Origin: Candidatus Rokuibacteriota bacterium
GTDB lineage: Bacteria > Methylomirabilota > Methylomirabilia > Rokubacteriales > CSP1-6
Assembly: GCA_003220535.1 (NCBI GenBank)
Contig: QHSU01000063.1
Coordinates: 1 to 64,000 of the forward strand
Direction: 5' to 3'
DNA: 64,000 nucleotides
Part shown: piece after piece, positions 51,714 to 59,486 of the stretch
How positions within the stretch are numbered: position 1 is the stretch's first letter
Layout: each line of letters opens with the position of its first letter
Program-made: the position numbers and the translations under genes
The notes under the pieces: generated by a model
Told to the model about the DNA's origin: nothing
Seen by the model: only the letters and a program-made list of their open reading frames with translations
The model's database searches: none

Positions 51714-53630
51714 CTAGAACGTCATGCGCAGGCCGGCCAGAGCGTTGATCCCCAGCGCTGGAAACCCGCGTACTTCCGCGTAGTCCTCGTTGGTCAGATT
51801 CTGGATGCGAGCCCATAGATCGACCGACTGGACGAACGCGTGCCGCTGGAAGAGCCGATAGGTGCCGCCGGCGTTCAGCACCGTGTAGCCGCTGTTCCAC
51901 ACGTAGGCGCCGCCCCCGATCGGCTCGAACTGCTTGCTCGTCCACTGGAGCTGCGAGAAGAGCTCGAGGCGCGGCATGGGACGCCACGTCAGCCCGATGT
52001 TCAGGCGATCGCGCGGCTCACGCGACAAGAGGCGGTGGGTCTGGAGGTTCTCCGATTCGGTATAGGTGTAGTTCAGCGACGCGGTGAGCGTGTCCAGCAG
52101 ATCTACCTCGGAGACGAACTCGATTCCCTCCGCCCGCGCCTTTCCGATGTTCACGCCGCGCACGAACGGGGGGGTGGAGATGAACTCGAACGAGATCAGA
52201 TTCGTGAAATCGTTGTGGAAGTAGGTGAGCCCGAGACGGATCCGGTCCTTCCAGAGCTTCTGGTCGACGCCGACGTCCCAGGAGAAGCTCTTCTCGGGCT
52301 GGAGATTCGGATCGGAGAAGCCCGGGAAGAACAGGTCGTTGAAGGTGGGCGCCCGGAACCCCGAGCCGGCGCCGCCGTGGATCCGCGTGCCCCATTCGCG
52401 GATCAGGTACGCGAGCGAGCCGCGCTCGGTCCAGTTCGTGCCGAAGACGCTGTTGTCCTCCACGCGGAAGCCCGCCGACATGAACAGCCGTTCGAAGAAC
52501 CGCAGCTGCTGCTGGAAGAAGGCCGACTTCGTGTCGCTGGTGGCGTCGAACGGCGTACTGCCCTGGACCTCGCCCTTCTCGTCGCGGTACTCGAGCCCGA
52601 CCGAGCTGGTGGACCACCGGCCGATATGGAAGTGGTTCAGCCACTCCACTTCCCGCCGTTCGACGCTGAAGCGCGAGGGGAATTCGCAGGGGGGAAACGG
52701 GCACGTCTCGGCCGGGTCGGGAAGGTCGATGAACTCCTGGAAGTTCTGGTAGCGCCCGAGCCGTAACTCGCTCTCCCACCAGCTGACGGGCCGGGTCTTG
52801 CCGCTGAGCGCCATCACGTACGTCTCGCTGGTCTGCCGATTGTTGACGTCGATGATCGGCACGATCGGCAGCGGAGGCGGGCTCGTGGAGATGAACTTGA
52901 CCGGCAGGCCGGTCTCGGTCCGGTTCCAGCGAAAGCTGAAGGCGAGCGAGCTGTCCCACGGGAGCGAGAGCCCGATGCGCGCGCTGAACCCGTTCTTGTC
53001 CGAGTCGTCGTTCCTGAACTGACCGTTCGACTCGAGGTGCGAGGCACCCAGCGCGTAGTCGAAAAGGGAGTAGCTGCCGCTGACCCCCCCTCGCGTCGAA
53101 TAGGTGTCGTAGTTGCCGGCCCCGAGCTCGACGCTCGCCGAGATCGGACCCTTGCCCTTCTTGGTGATGATGTTGATGACGCCGCCGATCGCGTCGGCGC
53201 CATACAGCGTGGACTGCGGGCCGCGGATCACCTCGATGCGCTCGATGAGGTCGGGCGACATGTCGGAGAGATCGGCCTGGCCCGACGTCGGGCTCTTGAC
53301 CCGCACGCCATCGACGAGGACCTGAACCTGGTTGGCGTTGGCGCCCCGGATGGAGACGCTCGTCGTCTTGCCGAGGCTCCCGGAGCGCCGGATCTCGACG
53401 CCGGGGACCGTGCGCAGCGCATCCTCGACGGTCTCGTAGTGGTAGGTCTTGAAGTCGTCCTCGGTCACGACGCTCACGGACGCGCCGAGTTCTGCGGCCG
53501 GCGTTTCCGTCTTCGTGGCGGTCACCACCACCGGATCGAGCTTCCTGGGCTCCTGGGCGGCGAGCCGTTGGGGGGAGCCGAGCAGTGCGAGCAGCAACAG
53601 AACCAGAACGAACCGACGCATGCGCCTCAC
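51714..53630 (-). CDS. btuB: Cobalamin TonB-dependent receptor BtuB
   Basis: 638 aa, close to BtuB length. Signal peptide (1-25), TonB box region P-V-V-V-T-A-T-K-T-E-T, plug with V-L-V-D-G-V-R and I-E-V-I-R-G-P-Q-S-T-L-Y-G-A-D-A-I-G-G-V-I-N-I-I-T, then a barrel ending in G-L-R-M-T-F. AAGGAG 7 bases before the ATG. The cobalamin riboswitch 30 bases upstream confirms the substrate class. Confidence 0.95.
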   Translation of the reverse strand: MRRMRRFVLVLLLLALLGSPQRLAAQEPRKLDPVVVTATKTETPAAELGASVSVVTEDDFKTYHYETVEDALRTVPGVEIRRSGSLGKTTSVSIRGANANQVQVLVDGVRVKSPTSGQADLSDMSPDLIERIEVIRGPQSTLYGADAIGGVINIITKKGKGPISASVELGAGNYDTYSTRGGVSGSYSLFDYALGASHLESNGQFRNDDSDKNGFSARIGLSLPWDSSLAFSFRWNRTETGLPVKFISTSPPPLPIVPIIDVNNRQTSETYVMALSGKTRPVSWWESELRLGRYQNFQEFIDLPDPAETCPFPPCEFPSRFSVERREVEWLNHFHIGRWSTSSVGLEYRDEKGEVQGSTPFDATSDTKSAFFQQQLRFFERLFMSAGFRVEDNSVFGTNWTERGSLAYLIREWGTRIHGGAGSGFRAPTFNDLFFPGFSDPNLQPEKSFSWDVGVDQKLWKDRIRLGLTYFHNDFTNLISFEFISTPPFVRGVNIGKARAEGIEFVSEVDLLDTLTASLNYTYTESENLQTHRLLSREPRDRLNIGLTWRPMPRLELFSQLQWTSKQFEPIGGGAYVWNSGYTVLNAGGTYRLFQRHAFVQSVDLWARIQNLTNEDYAEVRGFPALGINALAGLRMTF

Positions 53631-53659
53631 TCCTTCTTCCGCGAAAGGGTTGGAAGCTG

Positions 53660-53830
53660 TCGTCCCGGACAGGTCTCCTGACTCGTGGATCGGCGCGCGC
53701 GCCCAACCTTCCCGTCCGCTTCGCGGCGGACAGTGGTCAACCCGGGCGTCTGCTCCCCACTCACAGTGGCGGGTCCGTGCCGGCTTCGGCCTCGTCCGGC
53801 CTCACCGGCTTCCCTTGATCGGGACGAATC
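53660..53830 (-). promoter_or_regulatory. Cobalamin riboswitch upstream of btuB
   Basis: On the minus strand: GGGAAGCCGGTG, then GGACCCGCCACTGTGAG, GGGAGCAGACG, CCACTGTCC, GGGAAGG and the B12 box AGTCAGGAGACCTGTC. GTCCCG/CGGGAC close the outer stem P1. Order and spacing are those of the adenosylcobalamin aptamer. It should shut down translation or transcription of btuB and its six downstream genes when corrinoid is plentiful. Confidence 0.96.
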
Positions 53831-53839
53831 CTCGACTGG

Positions 53840-54703
53840 CTACCGCGTGTCTCCCACCCCCTTTCCCGTCGGCGCGCTTCCGCGGCTGGCGGCCGGTGGG
53901 TCGACACGCCACGTCAGGCGCACCACCGGTCGCCGCGTCGCCTCACTCTTGTCGACGATCACCTCGCAGCCGAAGACCGAGACGAGGAGCGACTCGTCGA
54001 GCACCGCCTCCGGCACGCCGGTCGCCGCCAGGCGGCCGGCGGCCAGCAGCAGCAGCCGGTCGCACACCTCGGCCGCCAGATTGAGGTCGTGGGACACGAG
54101 CAGGATCGTCATGCCGCGCTCCTGGTTCAGGCGTCGCAGGAGCGCCGCCGCCTCGGCCTGATAGCGCAGATCGAGGTGGGCCGTCGGCTCGTCGAGGACG
54201 AGCAGCCGCGGCTCCTGGGCGAGCGCGCGCGCGATGACTGCACGCTGGCGCTCGCCGCCGCTCAGATGATCGAACGGCAGATCGGCGAGCTCGAGAACCC
54301 CGGTCGCTTCCATCGCTTCGCGCGCGACCGTCCGATCGCGCGGGCTCTCGAAGTAGCGGCCGGGACCGTGCGGATATCGGCCCATCAGCACGAGCTCGCC
54401 GACCGTGAACGGAAACTGAGGCATAGTCCCCTGCGGCACCACGGCCACGCGCCGGGCCAGGTCCGTGCGGGCGATCTGGCGCAGGGGGGCGCCCTCGAGA
54501 CGGATCTCGCCGGCCGCGGGCTCAAGCACCCGCGTCAGCAGGCGGATGAGGGTCGTCTTGCCCGAGCTATTGGGCCCGATCACGCCGACGATCTCACCCG
54601 CGGCGATCTCGAACGAGAGCGTGGACAGGGCAAATGGGCGCGCACGGGGGGCTGCCGACGCTGGATACGCGAAGCTCACTTCTCCGAACTCAACCAGCAT
54701 CAC
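53840..54703 (-). CDS. btuD: Corrinoid ABC transporter ATP-binding protein BtuD
   Basis: 287 aa. Walker A G-P-N-S-S-G-K-T (about 44-51), signature L-S-G-G-E-R-Q-R, Walker B L-L-V-L-D-E-P-T-A-H-L-D, the FepC/BtuD pattern. Ends just before the btuB riboswitch. Last gene of the cobU operon, separated from btuC by 171 bp that show no gene. Confidence 0.93.
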   Translation of the reverse strand: MMLVEFGEVSFAYPASAAPRARPFALSTLSFEIAAGEIVGVIGPNSSGKTTLIRLLTRVLEPAAGEIRLEGAPLRQIARTDLARRVAVVPQGTMPQFPFTVGELVLMGRYPHGPGRYFESPRDRTVAREAMEATGVLELADLPFDHLSGGERQRAVIARALAQEPRLLVLDEPTAHLDLRYQAEAAALLRRLNQERGMTILLVSHDLNLAAEVCDRLLLLAAGRLAATGVPEAVLDESLLVSVFGCEVIVDKSEATRRPVVRLTWRVDPPAASRGSAPTGKGVGDTR

Positions 54704-54874
54704 TCACCTGGCGCTTCGCGTTCTCGGTGAGAGCCGCGGCCGACGCCGGCGACGTAAGCCGTCGCGCGTCGGGGGGCGGCGCCGGCCGCGAACGTGGAAG
54801 ACGAGCGGGGCGCGCCGCGCTGTGATGCGGCGGTTCAATGGTTCGGAGATCGGGCACGGCCATGGGTGTGGGCA

Positions 54875-55891
54875 TCAGAGGTTGGCGCGGTATCGGGTGC
54901 GGAGGAGGTAGACGAAGAACGGGGCGCCGCAGAGGGACGTGATGACACCGACCGACAGCTCGGCCGGCGCGACGACGTTGCGGGCGACGGTGTCGGCGAC
55001 CAGGAGGAAGACGGCGCCGCCGACGAGCGAAGCGGGCACGAGGAGCCGGTTATCCGAGCCCAGGAGCATGCGGAGGGCGTGGGGCACGATCAGCCCGACG
55101 AAGCCGATCGGTCCCGTGAAGGCCACGACGCTCGCGGTGAGCAGCGCCGCGCCGACGAAGATGGTGATCTTCAGCCGCTCGGCGGCGACGCCGAGCTGCA
55201 GCGCGGCCTCCTCGCCGAGCGCCATCAAGTTGAGCTCGCGCGCGTGGCGCACGACGAGCCCGAAACCAGCGGCCGCGAGGAGCGCGAACAGGGCGAGGGC
55301 GCCCGGCGGGATCGGGGCGAGATTGCCGAGCAACCAGTGGATGACGCCGCCGAGCCGGTTGAAGTCGAGGAGCGAGATCGCCACCGTGATCGCCGAAGAA
55401 AAGAAGATCCCCACGATGACACCGGCCAGCAACAGGGTCTGGACCGACAGCCCTCGGCCGGCCGCAGCGATCCCGTAGACCGCTCCTGCGGCGAGCAGCG
55501 CGCCGGCAAACGCGAAGGCGGTGAGGCCAAGCGCCTCGAGGATCGTCGGGCCGAGCCCGAAGCTCTGGCCGACGACGACACCGAACGCGGCACCGCCGGA
55601 GATGCCGAGCACCGAAGGCTCGGCGAGGGGGTTCCGCGTGAGCGCCTGAAAGGCCACACCCGCGACGGCGAGAGCGCCGCCGGCCAGCGCGGCGACGGCG
55701 ATCCGTGGCAGGCGGATGGACAGCGTCACGACCGACTCGACCGACTCCGGCGCGGCGCGTCCCGTCACGGCGGTCAACACCGCGTGCGGCGAGATCGACG
55801 CGCTGCCGAGAAACAGCGCGGTGGTGGCGGCGGCGAGCAGCAGCCCCGAGAGGACACCGAGCACCAGGACCAGCCGTTGCGCCGAGCTCAG
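54875..55891 (-). CDS. btuC: Corrinoid ABC transporter permease BtuC
   Basis: About 330-338 aa, ten predicted transmembrane helices of the FecCD/BtuC family: R-L-P-R-I, A-G-x-x-F-Q-A-L-T-R-N-P-L-A-E-P-x-x-L-G-I-S-G-G-A, and late G-P-I-G-F-V-G-L-I-V-P-H. No ATG near the expected start: CTG 55891 overlaps the btuF stop (CTGA), GTG 55864 is the first standard start codon. I use the CTG because every other gene in this operon joins this way. Confidence 0.9.
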   Translation of the reverse strand: MSSAQRLVLVLGVLSGLLLAAATTALFLGSASISPHAVLTAVTGRAAPESVESVVTLSIRLPRIAVAALAGGALAVAGVAFQALTRNPLAEPSVLGISGGAAFGVVVGQSFGLGPTILEALGLTAFAFAGALLAAGAVYGIAAAGRGLSVQTLLLAGVIVGIFFSSAITVAISLLDFNRLGGVIHWLLGNLAPIPPGALALFALLAAAGFGLVVRHARELNLMALGEEAALQLGVAAERLKITIFVGAALLTASVVAFTGPIGFVGLIVPHALRMLLGSDNRLLVPASLVGGAVFLLVADTVARNVVAPAELSVGVITSLCGAPFFVYLLRTRYRANL

Positions 55892-56787
55892 GGAAACGCC
55901 TCCGGGTGAATCGCGCGCGCCAGCTGCTCGAGGCCGTCGACGAAACGCGGCCCGTAGCGATGCATCAGGTCGCCGTCGACCGAGAGGAGTCGCCCGGCTT
56001 TGACAGCGGGGAGCTCCGACAGGCGCCGCCACTTGTCCATCGAGATCGCACCGGTACCGGCTCCGTGGTTGGCCAGCAGAATGACCTCGGGGCCCTTGGC
56101 CACCGCCGCCTCCAGGCTGTAGCGGGGCCAGGAGTCGGCATCGCCGGCCGTGAGGGACTGGCCCCCCGCGATCTGGATCAGCTCGGTGACGATCGCGTCA
56201 CGCCCCGGCACGATGAGCGGCTCCGGCCAGAGAACATAGAGGACGCGCGGGCGGCTGAGCGGGAGCACCGCCTTCTTCACCGCCTCGATCCGGTGCTCGA
56301 TGCGCGCGACCAGCGGCCCGGCCGCCGCCTGCCGTCCCGTCAGCTCGCCCATCCGTGCGATGAGTAGCGTCACGTCGGCGGCGCGGTGAGCCGTGACCAG
56401 GTATACGGGGATCTTGAGACGCCGGAGCTGAACGATCGCGTCCTCACGGCTGCCCTCTGTCGTGGCGATCACGAGATCGGGCTTGAGAGCGACGATGGCC
56501 TCGAGGCTCGGCGCGACCATCCCACCGACCTTCGGCTTCTGCCGAGCTTCGGCGGGAAAGTCGCAGAAGTCCGTCACGCCGACGAGCATGTCCTCGGCGT
56601 TCAACGCGTACAGGATCTCGGTGATGCTGGGGACGAGCGACACGATGCGCGCGGGAGGCGCCGCGAGCGTGACCTCCCGGCCAAGCATGTCACGCGTCGT
56701 GAACGCCACGGCGGGTGCGGAGACCACGAGGAACCAGACAGCTATGGCCGTTGCGACGGCCACGACGACCGCGACGCGCCTCGTCAT
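55888..56787 (-). CDS. btuF: Periplasmic corrinoid-binding protein BtuF
   Basis: 299 aa. Signal peptide (about 1-28), then two lobes of the helical-backbone class III binding fold: R-I-V-S-L-V-P-S-I-T-E-I-L-Y-A-L, L-V-G-V-T-D-F-C-D-F-P, L-K-P-D-L-V-I-A-T. Hands corrinoid from BtuB to BtuCD. ATG overlaps the cobT stop (ATGA). Confidence 0.94.
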   Translation of the reverse strand: MTRRVAVVVAVATAIAVWFLVVSAPAVAFTTRDMLGREVTLAAPPARIVSLVPSITEILYALNAEDMLVGVTDFCDFPAEARQKPKVGGMVAPSLEAIVALKPDLVIATTEGSREDAIVQLRRLKIPVYLVTAHRAADVTLLIARMGELTGRQAAAGPLVARIEHRIEAVKKAVLPLSRPRVLYVLWPEPLIVPGRDAIVTELIQIAGGQSLTAGDADSWPRYSLEAAVAKGPEVILLANHGAGTGAISMDKWRRLSELPAVKAGRLLSVDGDLMHRYGPRFVDGLEQLARAIHPEAFP

Positions 56788-57914
56788 CGGCGCCGTTCGA
56801 GCGCCGGCTTTGCCGGCGCAATCTTGTTCTCGGGGGAGGCTTCGGAGGGGGCCGCCGAGGCCCCCTCCGATTCAGTCACGCCGGCGGCTTTGAAGGTCGC
56901 CATCTCGCTCCAGACGAGCGCGGCCGCGCGGGCGAGATGAATGAACAGCGCGGCGCCCGTGCCCTCGCCGAGGCGCAGCGAAAGGTCAAGGTACGGCTCG
57001 AGCCCGAGATGGTCGAGGATCACGGCGTGGCCGGGCTCGGCGGAGCGATGCGCGGCGAAGAGCACGTGGCGCGACGCTGGCGCGAGCGTGACGGCGATCA
57101 GCGCCGCCGCGCCCGCGATGAAGCCGTCGAGCGCCACGGGGACGCGCCGGGCAGCGCCCGCGAGGATCACGCCGGCGAGTCCCCCGATCTCGAAGCCGCC
57201 GACCTTGGCGAGCACGTCGAGCCCGTCCCGCGCGTCGGGATCGTTGACCGCGAGGGCCTGCCGCACGACGGCCACCTTGCGCACCAGCGTCGCGGCATCC
57301 ACCCCCGTACCCCGGCCGGTCACCCGCTCGGGTGTCTGGCCCGTGATCGCCGCGGCGATCACGCTCGCCGTCGTCGTGTTGCCGATGCCCATCTCGCCCG
57401 TCGCGAGGAGATCGGCGCCCGCGTCGAGGGCCTCTCCGGCGAGCCTCGCTCCACTTTCGATCGCCTGGACCGCCTGCTCGCGCGTCATCGCCGGGCCGGC
57501 GGCGATGTTCGCCGTGCCCGGCCCGATCGGGCACCGCACGAGGTCCGGCGACGGGCCGAGCGGGCTGGCGACGCCGAAATCGGCCACCACCACGCGCGCT
57601 CTCGCCTGCCGCGCGAGAACGTTCACCGCAGCGCCCCCGCGCACGAAGTTCTCGACCATCTGCGCCGTCACGATCTGCGGATACGCGCTGACACCTTCCG
57701 CGACGACGCCGTGATCAGCGGCGAACGTGAAGATCACCGGATGGTCGACCGCGGGCGCGCCGCCGCGCAGCAGGGCGAGCCGCAGCGCGATCTCCTCGAG
57801 CCGCCCCAGGCTCCCCGGCGGCTTCGTCAGATCGTCGAGGTGACGCTGGGCCGCCTCGGCTCCGCCAGGAGTCGGAAGCACGATCGAGCTCAAGAGCCGG
57901 GAGAGCTGGGTCAT
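56784..57914 (-). CDS. cobT: Nicotinate-nucleotide:dimethylbenzimidazole phosphoribosyltransferase
   Basis: 376 aa. T-K-P-P-G-S-L-G-R-L-E near the start, F-A-A-D-H-G-V, G-E-M-G-I-G-N-T-T-T and the C-terminal L-R-L-G-E-G-T-G-A-A define CobT; the catalytic Glu lies in the L-G-E-G-T-G loop. Makes alpha-ribazole phosphate, the lower ligand. About 25 extra C-terminal residues (rich in Ser, Ala, Glu) are encoded around a perfect hairpin at 56844-56868. ATGA overlap with cobU. Confidence 0.95.
   Translation of the reverse strand: MTQLSRLLSSIVLPTPGGAEAAQRHLDDLTKPPGSLGRLEEIALRLALLRGGAPAVDHPVIFTFAADHGVVAEGVSAYPQIVTAQMVENFVRGGAAVNVLARQARARVVVADFGVASPLGPSPDLVRCPIGPGTANIAAGPAMTREQAVQAIESGARLAGEALDAGADLLATGEMGIGNTTTASVIAAAITGQTPERVTGRGTGVDAATLVRKVAVVRQALAVNDPDARDGLDVLAKVGGFEIGGLAGVILAGAARRVPVALDGFIAGAAALIAVTLAPASRHVLFAAHRSAEPGHAVILDHLGLEPYLDLSLRLGEGTGAALFIHLARAAALVWSEMATFKAAGVTESEGASAAPSEASPENKIAPAKPALERRR
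56844..56868. repeat. Perfect hairpin in the cobT C-terminal tail
   Basis: GGAGGGGGCC and GGCCCCCTCC pair across GCCGA. It encodes a tail outside the conserved CobT fold and resembles other G/C hairpins in this window. Could have been a terminator or palindromic insertion absorbed into the gene. Confidence 0.75.
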
Positions 57915-58456
57915 CGCTGGGCTCCAGGCGTGGGCGACGGCGTCTTGACCGTGAGCGGAATGCCCGCGACCATCAGGACGACGCTGTCGCACGCGGCCGC
58001 CACACGCTGGTTCACGACGCCCAGCACGTCACGGAACCGACGGCCCATCGCGGTTTCGGGGTGCACGCCCTCACCGACCTCGTTCGACACGACCGTGAAG
58101 CTCGAGCGGCGGCGGCCGATCAGCTCAGCGAGCCCGTACGCCTCTTCGAGGATCACGTCGTCGCGATCGCCGCGCAGCAGTCGGTTCGAAACCCAGAGCG
58201 TGAGACAGTCGACGACGATGCCGTCGCAGGCATCGTCGAGCGCGCGCAGGCGGGAGACGAGATCGAGGGGCTCTTCGATCGTCAGCCAGCGCGATGGGCG
58301 TTCGGCGCGATGCCGCGCGATGCGCTTGGCCATGTCCTCGTCGTGCGCCTCGGCCGTGGCGACGAAGACGATCCGTCCTCGATGCGGGACACGTTCGACG
58401 GCGAAGCGGCTCTTGCCGCTGCGGGCGCCGCCCAGGATGAACAGCGATGCGACCAC
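57911..58456 (-). CDS. cobU: Adenosylcobinamide kinase / guanylyltransferase
   Basis: 181 aa. P-loop G-G-A-R-S-G-K-S (about 9-16), V-D-C-L-T-L-W-V-S-N (about 79-88) and V-V-S-N-E-V-G-x-G are CobU signatures. Phosphorylates and GMP-activates adenosylcobinamide. First gene after the second riboswitch; GTG start behind GGGAGG. Confidence 0.95.
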   Translation of the reverse strand: MVASLFILGGARSGKSRFAVERVPHRGRIVFVATAEAHDEDMAKRIARHRAERPSRWLTIEEPLDLVSRLRALDDACDGIVVDCLTLWVSNRLLRGDRDDVILEEAYGLAELIGRRRSSFTVVSNEVGEGVHPETAMGRRFRDVLGVVNQRVAAACDSVVLMVAGIPLTVKTPSPTPGAQR

Positions 58457-58497
58457 TGCCCCGGATCCTCCCTCGAAGACCGGTTAAAGGACAGGCA

Positions 58498-58650
58498 CCC
58501 GGGCAGGTCTCCTGGCTCTCGGATCGACCTACTCCCCGCGCCTTCCCGGCCTCGGCGGCCAGTGGCACTCGCGGGTTTCGTCCCCGATCACAGTGACGGG
58601 GTCGCGGCGGCTTCTACCGCCTTCCCTGGGCCCTCATGGGTATCCCGGGC
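58498..58650 (-). promoter_or_regulatory. Cobalamin riboswitch upstream of cobU
   Basis: Minus strand: CCCAGGGAAGGCGGT, then CCCCGTCACTGTGATCGGGG, CCACTGG, GGGAAGG and the exact B12 box AGCCAGGAGACCTGCC, with a C/G-rich P1 (CCCGGG on both sides). All core elements are in order. It probably controls cobU-cobT-btuF-btuC-btuD as one unit. Confidence 0.96.
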
Positions 58651-58712
58651 GCGTACAACGCGAGGAACGCTAACAGAATCGCCAACCGACCGCAACACGT
58701 CGTCCGTTCATA

Positions 58713-58763
58713 AGCACGCCTCGGCCAGCGGGTCCCCAGCCTCGCGACGGCCCGCGGCGCGCG
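58713..58763. repeat. Dispersed repeat family B (copy near the cobU riboswitch)
   Basis: Starts GCACGCCTCGGCCAGCGGGT and ends CCCGCGGCGCGCGC; about 85% like the copy at 51629. Lies in the 194-bp gap between the riboswitch and the next plus-strand gene, where no other feature is seen. Confidence 0.6.
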
Positions 58764-58844
58764 CGGCCGCGCGAGCGTCGACGGCCGTCCCGGCCCTCAA
58801 AACTTGACTTTGTGTGAGCCGGATGGCGAAACTGAGTCGCGCAA

Positions 58845-59447
58845 GTGAAGAATCCGAAGAATTCAAAGAATTCGTCCCCTCGAGCTTCCCTGACCACGGG
58901 CCAGGCCGCCGCGCATTGCCAGGTCTCGACACCCACGCTCAAGACCTGGATCCGAGAAGGACGGCTCCGCGCCTTCAAGACCCCGGGCGGGCACGCGCGG
59001 ATCGCTGCCGAGGAGTTTCAGCGCTTCCTCAGGCGGCACCGGATGCCGACGTACCCGGCACCTCGGCCGTCGGCTGGGGTGCTCGTCGTGGACGACGAGC
59101 CCCAGGTGGTGGACATGCTCGTCGCGTTCCTCACCGATCACCCGCGCGGTTTCAAGATCGAGACCGCGAGCGACGGCTACGAGGCTCTGATCAAGCTGGG
59201 CTCGTTCAGGCCCGCGCTGTTGATTCTCGACGTCATGATGCCCAAGCTCGACGGAATCGAGGTCTGCCGGCACCTCAAGAGCAACCCCGAGACACAGACG
59301 ACCAGGATCCTGGGCATCACCGGGTATCCCGACGTCGTTCCCGGGCTCTTGGCCGCGGGCGCCGATGCGTGTCTCACCAAGCCTATCGCGCTCGCCGCGG
59401 TGGAACTGGAGCTCGAGCACCTCCTGGGCCCGTCGGTCGCGACGTAA
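58845..59447 (+). CDS. HTH (MerR/excisionase-type) plus receiver-domain regulator
   Basis: 200 aa. N-terminal winged helix of the excisionase/MerR kind (about 16-62; L-T-T-G-Q-A-A, T-L-K-T-W-I-R-E-G-R-L, T-P-G-G-H-A-R-I), short Pro-rich linker, then a receiver domain (77-198) with phospho-acceptor Asp129 in L-D-V-M-M-P and Lys in L-T-K-P. DNA-binding first, receiver second is the reverse of usual response regulators. GTG start. Adjacent to a hybrid kinase that could phosphorylate it. Confidence 0.88.
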   Translation: MKNPKNSKNSSPRASLTTGQAAAHCQVSTPTLKTWIREGRLRAFKTPGGHARIAAEEFQRFLRRHRMPTYPAPRPSAGVLVVDDEPQVVDMLVAFLTDHPRGFKIETASDGYEALIKLGSFRPALLILDVMMPKLDGIEVCRHLKSNPETQTTRILGITGYPDVVPGLLAAGADACLTKPIALAAVELELEHLLGPSVAT

Positions 59448-59486
59448 TGTCCGGCGCGAGGGTAGCGTCGTGGTGAGCGTCCGGCT

